Assembly: GCF_016925635.1 (NCBI RefSeq)
Contig: NZ_CP070490.1
Coordinates: forward strand, 3,478,001-3,542,000
Source of the DNA: Lysinibacillus fusiformis
GTDB taxonomy: Bacteria > Bacillota > Bacilli > Bacillales_A > Planococcaceae
DNA length: 64,000 nucleotides
Direction of reading: 5' to 3'
Part shown: positions 9,265-18,895 of the stretch, in pieces
How the letters are laid out: each line of letters begins with the position of its first letter
How positions within the stretch are numbered: position 1 is the stretch's first letter
Program-made: the position numbers and the translations under genes
Notes under the pieces: generated by a model
Seen by the model: the letters and a program-made list of their open reading frames with translations, nothing else
Told to the model about the DNA's origin: nothing
Database searches by the model: none

Positions 9265-10143
9265 ATGATACATGCCAAATCTGGTGATGATTATTTTCTT
9301 CAACAAATGGTGGCAACGGCGTTTACTGGAACGGTCCATAGTGTGTTTCAACATGCCTTAAATATTCAGAGAGATGGTAATGGTGAAATTTTCACACTTG
9401 CTACGAAGGCAATGGATCGTGCACCCAATACACTTGTCATTGATCTCGATACGTTCGATCACCTGGACATTCATCAATATGACAGGGTATTGGTTCGCCA
9501 TAATCAACTTTTAATAGAAGAAAAATTACAAATAGCAATTCACACAGCCACTCGTTGGCAATGTCAGCTACCTATTTATCCATTAAATCGTACAAGTTTA
9601 AGAATGAATATGAGCAGTGTGAAACAATTCATTGATTTACAAGGCAAAGGTGGCGGCATAAAACGTAATGATTCACCCGTCAATGAATTTGAAGCGGAGA
9701 CATCGAGATTGCTACAGCAGCGTACCACTTTGCTTTATGAGGAAATATTGAATCAACGTTTGGATCGCTTTCAGGCATATGCTGCTGATTTAGTCGGCTT
9801 GGGGCCAGGACTTACACCATCAGGGGATGATTTTTTAGTAGGGTTATTTGCTGTCATTCACTTAGAAAATAGTCCGTGTTCTATTTATAAACCATTGTGT
9901 GAAAGCGTCATCAAAATGATTCAGCCTTTAACCAATGAGATTAGTTATACAACATTGAAGAAGGCAGCATATGGACAAGTAAGGGAGTCCATCTGTTCAT
10001 TCATACACGCCATTTTATATGGTACAGAAGCGGAATCGATTGAGGCTCTGAGAAAGGTGCTTGCTATTGGCTCCTCCTCAGGAACAGATATTGCCTTAGG
10101 GCTAATAAGTGGCTTAGAAGCCAATATAAAATTAGGAGGATAA
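9265..10143 (+). CDS. allH: DUF2877 protein, oxamate carbamoyltransferase subunit AllH-like
   Basis: A 292-residue protein of the DUF2877 family. The conserved core LVGLGPGLTPSGDDFLVGLF lies at about residues 172-191 and a second conserved block (SSSGTDIALGLISGL) lies near the C-terminus. In enteric bacteria the family member YlbF/AllH works with FdrA and YlbE as the oxamate carbamoyltransferase that converts oxalurate and phosphate to oxamate and carbamoyl phosphate. All three partners are present here in tandem, which makes the assignment good. The stop is 2 bp before the fdrA start. Confidence 0.88.
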   Translation: MIHAKSGDDYFLQQMVATAFTGTVHSVFQHALNIQRDGNGEIFTLATKAMDRAPNTLVIDLDTFDHLDIHQYDRVLVRHNQLLIEEKLQIAIHTATRWQCQLPIYPLNRTSLRMNMSSVKQFIDLQGKGGGIKRNDSPVNEFEAETSRLLQQRTTLLYEEILNQRLDRFQAYAADLVGLGPGLTPSGDDFLVGLFAVIHLENSPCSIYKPLCESVIKMIQPLTNEISYTTLKKAAYGQVRESICSFIHAILYGTEAESIEALRKVLAIGSSSGTDIALGLISGLEANIKLGG

Positions 10144-10145
10144 AG

Positions 10146-11699
10146 ATGAGTATTAAAGTCGTAATTAAGCGCAACACATATTTTGATTCAGTGTCATTGA
10201 TGTCACTATCAACAAAAGCGAATCAAATTGAAGGCGTTGAGCAAGCAATTATTGGTATGGGTACAGAAATGAACAAAGGGGTCATTCGCAATGTTGGTTT
10301 GATGACGCCAGAAGTGGAAGAAGCAACAGCAGGGGACTTAATGATTATTGTCAAAACTACTAGTGCGGATCAAACAGAAAGCGCTTACCTAGCAGTTGAA
10401 GAATTACTAACAAATAAAAATAAAGCACAAGCAAAAAGCGATATTAAATATGCAACGATAGATTCTGCTGCACAAGGTATCCCTGATGCAAACTTTGCGG
10501 TCATTTCTGTCAATGGTGCATTTGCCGTTCGTGAAGCACGCAAAGCACTTGAAAATGATCTACACGTGATGCTGTTCAGTGATAATGTGAGCGTTGAAGA
10601 CGAAGTAGAATTAAAAACGTTAGCACATGAAAAAGGTCTATTAATGATGGGGCCAGACTGTGGTACGGCCATTATTGGTAATACAGGTCTTTGCTTTGCC
10701 AACGCTGTGAGAAAAGGCAATATCGGTATCGTAGCGGCATCTGGTACAGGTAGCCAAGAGGTAAGTGTTCGTATTCATGACTTCGGTGGTGGAATCACAC
10801 AACTGATCGGTACTGGCGGAAGAGATTTAAGTAAAGAAGTAGGCGGCATTATGATGCTTGATGGCATTAAAGCACTAGATGCGGATGAAGCGACAAAAGT
10901 GATCGTTCTAGTATCGAAGCCACCTGAAGCAAGTGTTGAGAAAAAGGTGCTCGCACAAATCAAAGAATGCAGCAAACCAGTAGTGGTTTACTTTATCGGT
11001 GGTAATGAAGAGGCGGTAGTGGCAGCTGGTGGACAATTTGCTAAAACATCGAAAGAAGCAGCATTAAAAGCAGTCTTACTAGCAGGTATTGATGAAGCAG
11101 GCATTAACAAACGTGCACTTAACATTCCATTAGTTGAAGAGGTCCGTGCAAAACTAGCACCAGAACAAAAATACATTCGTGGGCTATTCTGTGGCGGTAC
11201 GCTTTGTGATGAATCTATGTATCTAGCGATGGAAAAATTCGATAACGTTTATAGTAACATCCAGAAAAATCCTGATTTCTTATTGAAAGATATCAATGTG
11301 AGTCAAGAACATACGTTCATTGACTTCGGTGATGATGATTTTACAAATGGTAAACCACATCCAATGATCGATCCATCTTCTCGTATTGACCGTTTCTTAC
11401 AAGAAGCAAAAGATCCGTCAGTTGGTGTCATTGTGATGGACTTCGTATTAGGCTTTGGCTCTCATGAAGACCCAGTTGGCGTTATGCTTCCTGCTATGAT
11501 TGAAGCAAAACAATTAGCTGAAAAAGAAGGCAGACACTTAGAAATCATTGGGTATGTCCTTGGAACTGATTTAGATACGCCAAACATAGATGAGCAAGTG
11601 AAAAAATTAATTGATGCTGGTGTTACACATGCAAGCAGTAGTACAAATGCTGGATTACTTGCTAGAGAAATGGTGTTGAAAGGAGAAAATCATGAGTAA
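10146..11699 (+). CDS. fdrA: FdrA family protein, oxamate carbamoyltransferase subunit (AllF)
   Basis: A 517-residue protein with the succinyl-CoA-synthetase-alpha-like architecture of FdrA: an N-terminal segment, a Rossmann region with LMMGPDCGTAIIGNTGLCFAN, GIVAASGTGSQEVSVRIHDFGGGI near residues 195-220, and a ligase-like half with YIRGLFCGGTLCDESM. Bacterial FdrA is the probable catalytic partner in oxalurate phosphorolysis. The gene is preceded by AGGAGGATAAAG and overlaps the next gene by 8 bases, indicating translational coupling and fixed stoichiometry. Confidence 0.93.
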   Translation: MSIKVVIKRNTYFDSVSLMSLSTKANQIEGVEQAIIGMGTEMNKGVIRNVGLMTPEVEEATAGDLMIIVKTTSADQTESAYLAVEELLTNKNKAQAKSDIKYATIDSAAQGIPDANFAVISVNGAFAVREARKALENDLHVMLFSDNVSVEDEVELKTLAHEKGLLMMGPDCGTAIIGNTGLCFANAVRKGNIGIVAASGTGSQEVSVRIHDFGGGITQLIGTGGRDLSKEVGGIMMLDGIKALDADEATKVIVLVSKPPEASVEKKVLAQIKECSKPVVVYFIGGNEEAVVAAGGQFAKTSKEAALKAVLLAGIDEAGINKRALNIPLVEEVRAKLAPEQKYIRGLFCGGTLCDESMYLAMEKFDNVYSNIQKNPDFLLKDINVSQEHTFIDFGDDDFTNGKPHPMIDPSSRIDRFLQEAKDPSVGVIVMDFVLGFGSHEDPVGVMLPAMIEAKQLAEKEGRHLEIIGYVLGTDLDTPNIDEQVKKLIDAGVTHASSSTNAGLLAREMVLKGENHE

Positions 11700-13119
11700 G
11701 ATTAATGAACTTTTTACAAGTAAAATTAACGTAATTAACGTAGGTATTGAACTTTTTAAAGATGATATTTTAGCACAAAATGCAAGTGCTACACACCTAG
11801 AGTGGTCACCACCAGGTGGAGGTAAGCCAGAAATTATTGCAGCATTAAACAGAATCGATAAAGCAGAACTTGCTGAAAAAATTGAAGCAGCAAACCGTCT
11901 TGCAGTTGAAAAAATTGTGAACTCTCAACCCGTGCTGATTGGTTTTGATCAAGCCATCAATGTTGTGCCTGGCATGACGAAAAAAACAATTTTACACGCA
12001 GGACCACCCATTACGTGGGAAAACATGAATGGCCCAATGCAGGGCGCTGTTATGGGTGCACTTGTATTCGAAGGATTAGCAAAAGACTTAGAAGAAGCAG
12101 CAGAGGTAGCGGCTTCGGGAGAAATTACATTCTCACCTTGTCATGAGCATAATGCCGTTGGTTCAATGGCTGGTGTAACATCTGCTTCGATGTTCATGCA
12201 CATCGTTGAAAATAAAACGTATGGCAATATCGCCTATACAAACTTAAGTGAGCAAATGGCAAAAATCTTACGTATGGGTGCCAACGATGATAGCGTTGTT
12301 GAGCGATTAATATGGATGCGTGATGTGTTAGGGCCAATTTTACGTGATGCAATGAAATTAAATCAAGACGGCATCGATCTACGATTAATGCTTGCACAAG
12401 CACTTCACATGGGCGACGAATGTCATAACCGTAATAATGCAGGTACAAGCTTATTAATTCAAGCACTGACACCATATATCTTAGAAACAGATTACCCTGT
12501 TGAACAGAAGCGAGCAGTATTCGATTTCGTGGCAAGTAGTGATTATTTCTCAGGTCCTACATGGATGGCCTGCTGTAAATGTGCATTAGATGCTGCACAT
12601 GGAATCGAATATAGTACAGTCGTGACAACAATGGCACGTAACGGTGTAGAATTTGGTGTTCGTATTAGTGGCATGGCAGGTAATACATGGTTTACTGGCC
12701 CTGCACAAAAAGTAATCGGACCGATGTTTGCTGGCTATAAACCAGAGGATTCAGGTCTTGATATTGGGGATAGTGCTATTACAGAAACATACGGTATTGG
12801 TGGTTTCGCAATGGCTACTGCACCAGCAATCGTTGCTTTAGTAGGTGGAACAGTAGATGAAGCAATTGGTTATTCTCGTAAAATGAAAGAAATTACAACG
12901 ACAGAAAACCAAAATATTACCATTCCATTATTAAACTTCATGGGAATTCCTACAGGTATTGATATTCGTAAAGTCATCCAATCAGGTATTCTTCCAATTA
13001 TTAATACAGCTATCGCACATAAAGAGGCTGGAATTGGTATGATTGGTGCTGGTATTACGAATCCTCCAATGGAAGCTTTTGAAAAAGCATTAATCACAAT
13101 TAGTGAGAAGTGGGCTTAA
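11692..13119 (+). CDS. allG: DUF1116 protein, oxamate carbamoyltransferase subunit AllG (YlbE-like)
   Basis: A 475-residue DUF1116 protein. Landmarks are ATHLEWSPPGGGKPEI near residue 34, the glycine-rich GPPITWENMNGPMQGAVMGALVFEG near 104-128, a conserved FSPCHEHNAVGSMAGVTS block and the C-terminal GIGMIGAGITNPPMEAFEKAL. These are the usual YlbE features. It is the third subunit of the FdrA/YlbE/YlbF complex and is translationally coupled to fdrA (8-base overlap). Full length, no anomalies. Confidence 0.92.
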   Translation: MSKINELFTSKINVINVGIELFKDDILAQNASATHLEWSPPGGGKPEIIAALNRIDKAELAEKIEAANRLAVEKIVNSQPVLIGFDQAINVVPGMTKKTILHAGPPITWENMNGPMQGAVMGALVFEGLAKDLEEAAEVAASGEITFSPCHEHNAVGSMAGVTSASMFMHIVENKTYGNIAYTNLSEQMAKILRMGANDDSVVERLIWMRDVLGPILRDAMKLNQDGIDLRLMLAQALHMGDECHNRNNAGTSLLIQALTPYILETDYPVEQKRAVFDFVASSDYFSGPTWMACCKCALDAAHGIEYSTVVTTMARNGVEFGVRISGMAGNTWFTGPAQKVIGPMFAGYKPEDSGLDIGDSAITETYGIGGFAMATAPAIVALVGGTVDEAIGYSRKMKEITTTENQNITIPLLNFMGIPTGIDIRKVIQSGILPIINTAIAHKEAGIGMIGAGITNPPMEAFEKALITISEKWA

Positions 13120-13150
13120 GCCCACTTCCTATAAGTAGGAGGAGCTTTAT

Positions 13151-14629
13151 ATGGAACACGCTAAAATTGAACAGTCCAATCAAGACTATAGAGCACTTGG
13201 CTATTCGGAAGAACTTTTACCAAAAGGTCCTCAGGAAAGAGACTGGGGAATCTTTAACTACATTACCGTGTGGATGGGCGCAGTTCACAATATTATGTCT
13301 TATATGACGGTTGCAGGATTTTTTGTCTTAGGATTATCAGTTAATCAAGTTTTCTTAGCCATTATGCTTTCAGCAGTGATTGTCTCAGCAGGCTATTGCT
13401 TAAATGGATATTCTGCCTCTAAATATGGTATTCCATTTGCCATATTACTAAGAGATTCATTTGGAGTGAAAGGCTCTATTATTCCAGCATTATGTCGAGG
13501 ATTGATTGCTGGGGTTGTATTCTTTGGTACGACAACAGTTGTGGGCGCTCAATCCCTTAATGTATTATTTGCAAGATTCATTCCGAACTATATGTCTATT
13601 GGTGGAGACTTCACTATTTTTGGCTTAGATGTTCCGACAATGATTTCTTATATTATTTTATGGGTCATTACAGTTTTACTATTTTTAGGCGGCATGGATA
13701 TGCTAACAGTCTTCGGTAAATATTCATCACCGATTGTTTATATTTTCATTATTGGCGCAGCTATTTGGGCAATTAATATTGCTGGAGGAATCGGGCCCAT
13801 TTTAGAATATAAGCCTTCTACAACAATGGAAAGTCCATTGGTCTTTATTGCCTGTGTGAGCGCATTGGTGTCAAACTGGGCGGGTCCAGTTGTAAATATT
13901 GCAGACTTTACGCATCGAGCTAACTCGCCAAAAGCAATGATTTATGGCTTATCCATTGGTATGATCGGCTCGTATCTCTTATTTGCGATTACTTGTATTA
14001 GTTTAATAGCAGGGACAGAAATTGCTTTCGGGCAACCAATTTTTAATATTGTAGACGCTATTGATAAAATTCAAAATCCATTTTCTGTAATTGTATTAAT
14101 TTTAGCTTTAAATGTAGGCGCAACAGCTTTTGTAGTTTTCGGTAACTTATTACCATCGGGATTACAAATGACAACTTTATTCCCCAAAGTATTTACTGTC
14201 AAAACAGCAGGTATTTTAACAGCGATTATTGGCACAATCATTTTGCCTTGGAAACTCGTATCGAGTACAGAAACGTTATTTTTCTTCTATAGTTTTATAG
14301 GCTCTATGTTTGGACCCATCGCAGGTATTATGTTGTCTAGCTTCTTTATCGAGCGTAAAAGACGTTTAGATTTATCCGTAATTTATGTGGAAGAAGGGAG
14401 CAATGGGGCTTATAAATCTGGCTATAATATCGTAGCATGTATCGTCCTTTTGATCAGCTTCCTTTTACCGATGTCAGGTGCTTTCCTGAAAGGTGTGCCG
14501 TTCTTAGTACAGCTAAATAACTTTGCTTTCTTTAGCGGACTGATCGTGTCATTCATTTTATATACGTTGTTATATAAATTTAATCAGCAAAATGTTCAAA
14601 ATAGTGTAGAAAAAGAAGTAGGGGTGTAG
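13151..14629 (+). CDS. NCS1 family purine/cytosine/allantoin-type permease
   Basis: A 492-residue polytopic membrane protein with about twelve hydrophobic helices. The N-terminal LPKGPQERDWGIFNYITVWMGAVHNIMSY segment and the GY..NGYSASKYGIPFAILLRDSFG block are typical of the nucleobase:cation symporter-1 family, which imports purines, cytosine or allantoin. Embedded between amide-catabolic enzymes, so a purine, allantoin or a related ureide is the likely substrate. The start has AGGAGGAGC 8 bases upstream. Confidence 0.9.
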   Translation: MEHAKIEQSNQDYRALGYSEELLPKGPQERDWGIFNYITVWMGAVHNIMSYMTVAGFFVLGLSVNQVFLAIMLSAVIVSAGYCLNGYSASKYGIPFAILLRDSFGVKGSIIPALCRGLIAGVVFFGTTTVVGAQSLNVLFARFIPNYMSIGGDFTIFGLDVPTMISYIILWVITVLLFLGGMDMLTVFGKYSSPIVYIFIIGAAIWAINIAGGIGPILEYKPSTTMESPLVFIACVSALVSNWAGPVVNIADFTHRANSPKAMIYGLSIGMIGSYLLFAITCISLIAGTEIAFGQPIFNIVDAIDKIQNPFSVIVLILALNVGATAFVVFGNLLPSGLQMTTLFPKVFTVKTAGILTAIIGTIILPWKLVSSTETLFFFYSFIGSMFGPIAGIMLSSFFIERKRRLDLSVIYVEEGSNGAYKSGYNIVACIVLLISFLLPMSGAFLKGVPFLVQLNNFAFFSGLIVSFILYTLLYKFNQQNVQNSVEKEVGV

Positions 14630-14631
14630 TT

Positions 14632-15582
14632 GTGAATAAATTAGTAATTGTAGCAATCGGCGGTAACTCGTTGGTAAAAGATAGTGGAAGCGAATCCATT
14701 CAAAGTCAGCAAGAGGCAGTTGCTCAAACTGTCGAACATATTGCGGATATGATTCAGGAAGGTTATAAAGTGGTTGTCACGCATGGCAATGGCCCACAAG
14801 TTGGTTTTACTTTACAACGAAGTGAAATTGCTAATGAGGTATCGGGCATGCCAGCAATTCCCTTAGTAAACTGTGTAGCTGACACACAAGGTGGAATTGG
14901 CTATTTGATTCAACAAGCATTAATTAACGAGCTGGCTAAACGTCAAATTGATAAAAAAGTAGTCAGTGTGATTACACAAGTTGAAATCAATGAAAATGAT
15001 CCAAACTTTATTAACCCCACAAAGCCAGTTGGTTCATTCTTTACTAAGGAGCAAGCCGAGGAGATGTTAGTCGAGCATCCTGATTGGAAAATGGTAGAGG
15101 ATTCGGGGCGTGGCTATCGTCGTGTTGTGCCTTCCCCAAAACCAATTGATATCGTGGAAAAAGACGCAATTAAATCATTAATTGACAATGATTATGTCGT
15201 GATCGCTGTAGGCGGTGGTGGAATTCCAGTTGTTAAAAAAGAAAACAATGTCTATGAGGGTGTAGATGCAGTAATTGACAAAGACTTTGCAACAAGTCTA
15301 TTAGCTGCACAAGTAAATGCAGACTCATTAATTATTACGACGGGTGTTCCTCGTGTGTTTATTAACTTTGGAAAACCTGAGCAACAAGCACTTAAAGAAA
15401 TTACAGTCGAAGAAACAAAGCAGCATGTTCAAGATAATCAGTTCCCGCCAGGCAGTATGCTACCAAAAATCGAAGCAAGCTTAAGCTTCTTAGAAAATGG
15501 TGGTCATCGAGTGATTATTACAAACCCTGAAAGTCTAAAAGAAGCGATTAATAATCAGGCTGGTACTCATATTATTAACTAG
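14632..15582 (+). CDS. carbamate kinase
   Basis: A 316-residue amino-acid-kinase-fold enzyme with VAIGGNSLVKD at the N-terminus, VVVTHGNGPQVGF near residue 50, IAVGGGGIPVV near 200, the DKDFATSLLA motif and the PPGSMLPKIEA segment. It converts carbamoyl phosphate and ADP to ATP, CO2 and ammonia. Next to the oxamate carbamoyltransferase genes it would recover energy from oxalurate, the role assigned to AllK in enterics; arginine deiminase genes are absent. GTG start 2 bp after the permease stop. Confidence 0.94.
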   Translation: MNKLVIVAIGGNSLVKDSGSESIQSQQEAVAQTVEHIADMIQEGYKVVVTHGNGPQVGFTLQRSEIANEVSGMPAIPLVNCVADTQGGIGYLIQQALINELAKRQIDKKVVSVITQVEINENDPNFINPTKPVGSFFTKEQAEEMLVEHPDWKMVEDSGRGYRRVVPSPKPIDIVEKDAIKSLIDNDYVVIAVGGGGIPVVKKENNVYEGVDAVIDKDFATSLLAAQVNADSLIITTGVPRVFINFGKPEQQALKEITVEETKQHVQDNQFPPGSMLPKIEASLSFLENGGHRVIITNPESLKEAINNQAGTHIIN

Positions 15583-15595
15583 GAGGAATCACGGT

Positions 15596-16054
15596 ATGGA
15601 TTACATTCAACTAGCTGTTGATAAAACAAAAGAAGGTATCAATCAAAATATTGGTGGACCATTTGGTGCAACGATTGTAAGAGGAGATGAAATCATCGCT
15701 GTTGTAGGCAATACAATGATGCGTGATACAGACATCACTGCACATGCAGAAATAGTAGCCATTCGTGAAGCCTCTAAAAAGCTTGGCACAATGGATTTAT
15801 CGGATTGTGTCATCTACGCTACATGTGAACCATGTCCAATGTGTGTTGGCGCAATCATTTGGTCGGGTATTAAAGAAGTCCATTATTGTAATACAGCAGA
15901 AGATGCTCATGTACATGGCTTCTCTGATATGCATTTACGTGATTACTTAACAGGTAAAGATAAAAGTGTGCTGAACATGAAAAAAATTGAAACGACTGAA
16001 GAATGTGATGCATTGTTCCATCATTTCAATGACAAAATGGCGAATAGTAAATAG
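15596..16054 (+). CDS. nucleoside/guanine deaminase (CDA fold)
   Basis: A 152-residue zinc deaminase with both halves of the metal site: HAEIVAIREA (catalytic His-Ala-Glu, about residues 51-60) and TCEPCPMCVGAIIWSGI (PCxxC). Size and the C-terminal segment resemble Bacillus GuaD, which turns guanine into xanthine and ammonia. This fits entry of purine bases into the pathway. AGGAGG lies 7-8 bases before the ATG. Last gene before a hairpin terminator. Confidence 0.88.
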   Translation: MDYIQLAVDKTKEGINQNIGGPFGATIVRGDEIIAVVGNTMMRDTDITAHAEIVAIREASKKLGTMDLSDCVIYATCEPCPMCVGAIIWSGIKEVHYCNTAEDAHVHGFSDMHLRDYLTGKDKSVLNMKKIETTEECDALFHHFNDKMANSK

Positions 16055-16100
16055 ATTGCAGCAGTCATATACTGCTTAAGTCTTTCCGACAAATTAGAGC

Positions 16101-16130
16101 AGGGATCTCGTTATAGAGAATCCCTTTTCT
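16101..16130 (+). terminator. hairpin terminator after the deaminase gene
   Basis: GGGAT-CTC pairs with GAG-A-ATCCC around a six-base loop and is followed by TTTTCT. It separates the deaminase gene from the amidohydrolase gene. Confidence 0.6.
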
Positions 16131-16240
16131 AATTTTCAACCAAAAAGGTGTAAAATAATTGGTACAATGAAAAAAATGCTATGAAAAAGTACATTTGGTC
16201 TGATTTTCATCTTCGTAATGCTTAAGAAGGAGCTGTTTAC

Positions 16241-17476
16241 ATGATCTATAAAGAACGTTATCAACAATTACTAGATAAAATGAATCAATATAATTCAGGC
16301 GAGAAAGGGATTACGAGAGTTGCCTATACGAATGAAGAACAGGCTTGTTTACATGCCTTTATTCGTTTATGTAAAGATGAAAATCTTCAAATTCATATTG
16401 ACTATTGTGGAAATCTTATTGCTCGAAGAGAAGGCAGTGTGCCAGGATTGCAGCCTGTTGTCATGGGATCCCATTTAGACACTGTCTATCAAGGCGGTAA
16501 ATATGATGGCGTTGTTGGTGTAACCGCTGCCCTAGAAGTCATTAAGCGATTAAACGAGCGATCTATTGTGACAGAGCATCCAATTGAAATTATCGCCTTT
16601 GCCTGTGAGGAGTCTTCAAGATTTGGTGTGTCGACAGTAGGAAGTAAAGCAATGGCAGGTCTAATCGATAAAGAAAAATACCGCCATTTAGTTGATCGAG
16701 ATGGTATTACGATGGAGCAGGCTTTTGCTCATTGTGGACTTGATTTTAGTAGTGTTGATCAAGCAACAAGAGTAGAGGAAGGATTCCATGCCTTTTTTGA
16801 ATTGCATATTGAACAAGGACCATTGCTTATTAACTATGAGAAGAAAATAGGTATTGTAACAGGGGTAGCAGCACCAGTTCGCTTATTAATGAAGTTAAAC
16901 GGAAAAGCATCCCATTCAGGCACGACCCCAATGAATATGAGAAAGGACGCTCTTTTAGGAGCATCCGAATTGGCATTAGAATTGGAAAAAGCAGCGATAG
17001 CAGAGCAGGAGTTTGGTACTGTGGCAACAGTAGGGATACTAGAGGTTGTGGCAGGCTCGATGAACGTAGTTCCAGGTGAAGTGGAGTTAACTGTAGATAT
17101 TCGATCATCCTCTGTGGAATCGAGAGAACGTGTCCTTCAGCATTTTTATACTGTTATTGCAAACGTTCAACAAAAGAGACAGCTTACGATTGAATACAAT
17201 GTCATTAGTTCAGAGGAGCCTGTCCTACTTTCTCCAAATCTAATGCAAGATCTAGAAACGATTTGTGTAGAAAAGAAACTCTCCTATCAATATATGCAAA
17301 GTGGGGCAGGTCACGATTCTATGAATATGACGAGGCTCGGACCAGTTGGCCTTATTTTTATCCCTTCTGTGGATGGTTTAAGTCATCATCCGGATGAACA
17401 TACAGCGCTTGAAGATGTATTAATAGGAATCGATGTATTAGAGGCTGTTGTTCTAAAATATGCTTCAGTTAGCTAA
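16241..17476 (+). CDS. allC: M20-family Zn hydrolase, allantoate amidohydrolase / carbamoylase type
   Basis: A 411-residue metallo-amidohydrolase. Metal-binding motifs are MGSHLDTVYQGGKYDGVVG (His/Asp), CEESSRFG (Glu-Glu), ELHIEQGP (His) and the C-terminal SHHPDEHT (His). GAGHDSMNM matches the substrate-contact loop of the allantoate amidohydrolase / N-carbamoyl-L-amino-acid hydrolase group. The gene neighbourhood favours allantoate, releasing ammonia and CO2 towards ureidoglycolate, but sequence alone does not exclude an N-carbamoyl amino acid substrate. It has its own leader (186 bp) after a terminator, so it may have a separate promoter. Confidence 0.82.
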   Translation: MIYKERYQQLLDKMNQYNSGEKGITRVAYTNEEQACLHAFIRLCKDENLQIHIDYCGNLIARREGSVPGLQPVVMGSHLDTVYQGGKYDGVVGVTAALEVIKRLNERSIVTEHPIEIIAFACEESSRFGVSTVGSKAMAGLIDKEKYRHLVDRDGITMEQAFAHCGLDFSSVDQATRVEEGFHAFFELHIEQGPLLINYEKKIGIVTGVAAPVRLLMKLNGKASHSGTTPMNMRKDALLGASELALELEKAAIAEQEFGTVATVGILEVVAGSMNVVPGEVELTVDIRSSSVESRERVLQHFYTVIANVQQKRQLTIEYNVISSEEPVLLSPNLMQDLETICVEKKLSYQYMQSGAGHDSMNMTRLGPVGLIFIPSVDGLSHHPDEHTALEDVLIGIDVLEAVVLKYASVS

Positions 17477-17551
17477 TTTGCATTTGTCATCTGAAAATCT
17501 ACGTTTATTGCTAACGTAATGATTCATAAAGGCAAAAATCGATTTCATAAT

Positions 17552-17588
17552 AAAAAGACGACCTTCCTTGTTAGAAAGTCGTCTTTTT
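17552..17588. terminator. bidirectional terminator between allC-like and MFS genes
   Basis: Perfect 11-bp arms AAAAAGACGAC / GTCGTCTTTTT. The A/T-rich base of the stem gives a T-run in both directions, as expected between convergent genes. Confidence 0.85.
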
Positions 17589-17606
17589 CATATGTGCATG
17601 ATGCAT

Positions 17607-18767
17607 TTACTTCTGATTCCCAATTTTTAGTTGAATCAGAATCATCACGATGACGATAACAATCATGCCAATAATGGCAGTTGTAAAATTGCCTGTGAAA
17701 TCTCGAACAAGACCGACAAAGAAGGGACCAAATGCAGCAAATACAAAGCCAACTGATTGTGTCATGGCAGCTAAGAAGCTGGCCTCGTGAGTATCTTTGG
17801 CCTCATCAATAGGTAGTGTTAGCCCTAATGAGAATAGCCCACCTGCACCAATACCAATCAGAATACTGCTTAGCCAAGGATTATAAGAAAACAGAAGCAT
17901 CAATAAACCGATTAATTCTAATGATGAACTGCCTACTAGCCATACAGCTCTATGCTGAAAACGGTTATTTAATATAGGCACTAAAAACGTAGCGGGCATT
18001 TGGGCAACTGTTAATAGTGTCAGCATCAGCCCAGCTTCGTGTTTGCTATAACCTAAATTTTCAGCGATTGGGGGTAACCAAGCCATAATGGTATAAAACA
18101 TAAAGGCCATTAAGCCAAAAAAGCCTGTTAAAAGCCAAGCCCTTTGATTCATTAACATTTGCTTCACAGTTATGCTCGTACTAGGTGAATTCGCGACTGT
18201 TGCCGTAACTGTTTTCTGTTCAAGGGGCTTCCACCAAAAGAATAAAGCGATTAAAGCAAGAATAGCCCAGGAGGCAGCAGAAACTTGCCATGAATGAAAA
18301 AGATTACTTAAGGGAATAGAAAGCCCTGAACCAAGTGCAGCTCCTACTACAAGTGCTAGCGAGTAAATACCCACTACACGAGAAGGGTTCGCAAATTTCT
18401 CCTTAATATAGCCTGATAATAATGGTCCCACGATAGCAATGCCAATGCCTGATAACAAGGCCGTTAACAGCATGACCCAGGCAGTATAAGCAAAATATCT
18501 GGCAGCTGTTGCTAGTCCAATAAGAATAAGAGAGTAAGCAATAGCTCGCTCAATGCTCCAACGATTGGCTAGTTTGATTGCAAAAGGTGCAAATAAGCCC
18601 ATACAAAGTACAGCCAAAGAAGTGATTAAACTGGCCGTAGCCGCACTCATATGTAAAGCCTCACGAATAGTCCCTAATAAAGGGGACACCGAAGTAATAA
18701 CAGGTCGTAAATTAAAAGAAGCTAAAATAATAGCGATAATTGGTACGATTTTACGTTTTATATTCAT
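17607..18767 (-). CDS. MFS transporter, CynX/NimT (YycB-like) family
   Basis: A 386-residue transporter with twelve predicted helices. The start (ILASFNLRPVITSVSPLLG) is the hallmark of the CynX/NimT family; family members move cyanate, nitroimidazoles or amino-acid-like compounds. It is divergent from a LysR-type regulator with a 9-bp inverted repeat in between, a standard regulator-target pairing. The substrate is unknown. Its location beside an operon producing carbamate and ammonia may be chance. Confidence 0.88.
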   Translation of the reverse strand: MNIKRKIVPIIAIILASFNLRPVITSVSPLLGTIREALHMSAATASLITSLAVLCMGLFAPFAIKLANRWSIERAIAYSLILIGLATAARYFAYTAWVMLLTALLSGIGIAIVGPLLSGYIKEKFANPSRVVGIYSLALVVGAALGSGLSIPLSNLFHSWQVSAASWAILALIALFFWWKPLEQKTVTATVANSPSTSITVKQMLMNQRAWLLTGFFGLMAFMFYTIMAWLPPIAENLGYSKHEAGLMLTLLTVAQMPATFLVPILNNRFQHRAVWLVGSSSLELIGLLMLLFSYNPWLSSILIGIGAGGLFSLGLTLPIDEAKDTHEASFLAAMTQSVGFVFAAFGPFFVGLVRDFTGNFTTAIIGMIVIVIVMILIQLKIGNQK

Positions 18768-18843
18768 TGTCTTTCCACTCCGTCATATCAAATAAATAAT
18801 AAGTCCAAATTGAAGTCTATACTAACTAGAATGATTGAACAAT

Positions 18844-18869
18844 ACTATTATTACTATTACAATAATAGT
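18844..18869. promoter_or_regulatory. candidate LysR operator in divergent promoter region
   Basis: Perfect inverted repeat ACTATTATT-N8-AATAATAGT just upstream of the LysR gene and facing the MFS gene. It conforms to the T-N11-A style of LysR sites. Assignment to the adjacent regulator is by position. Confidence 0.55.
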
Positions 18870-18895
18870 TACAAACTATGATGGGTGTGATCGTT

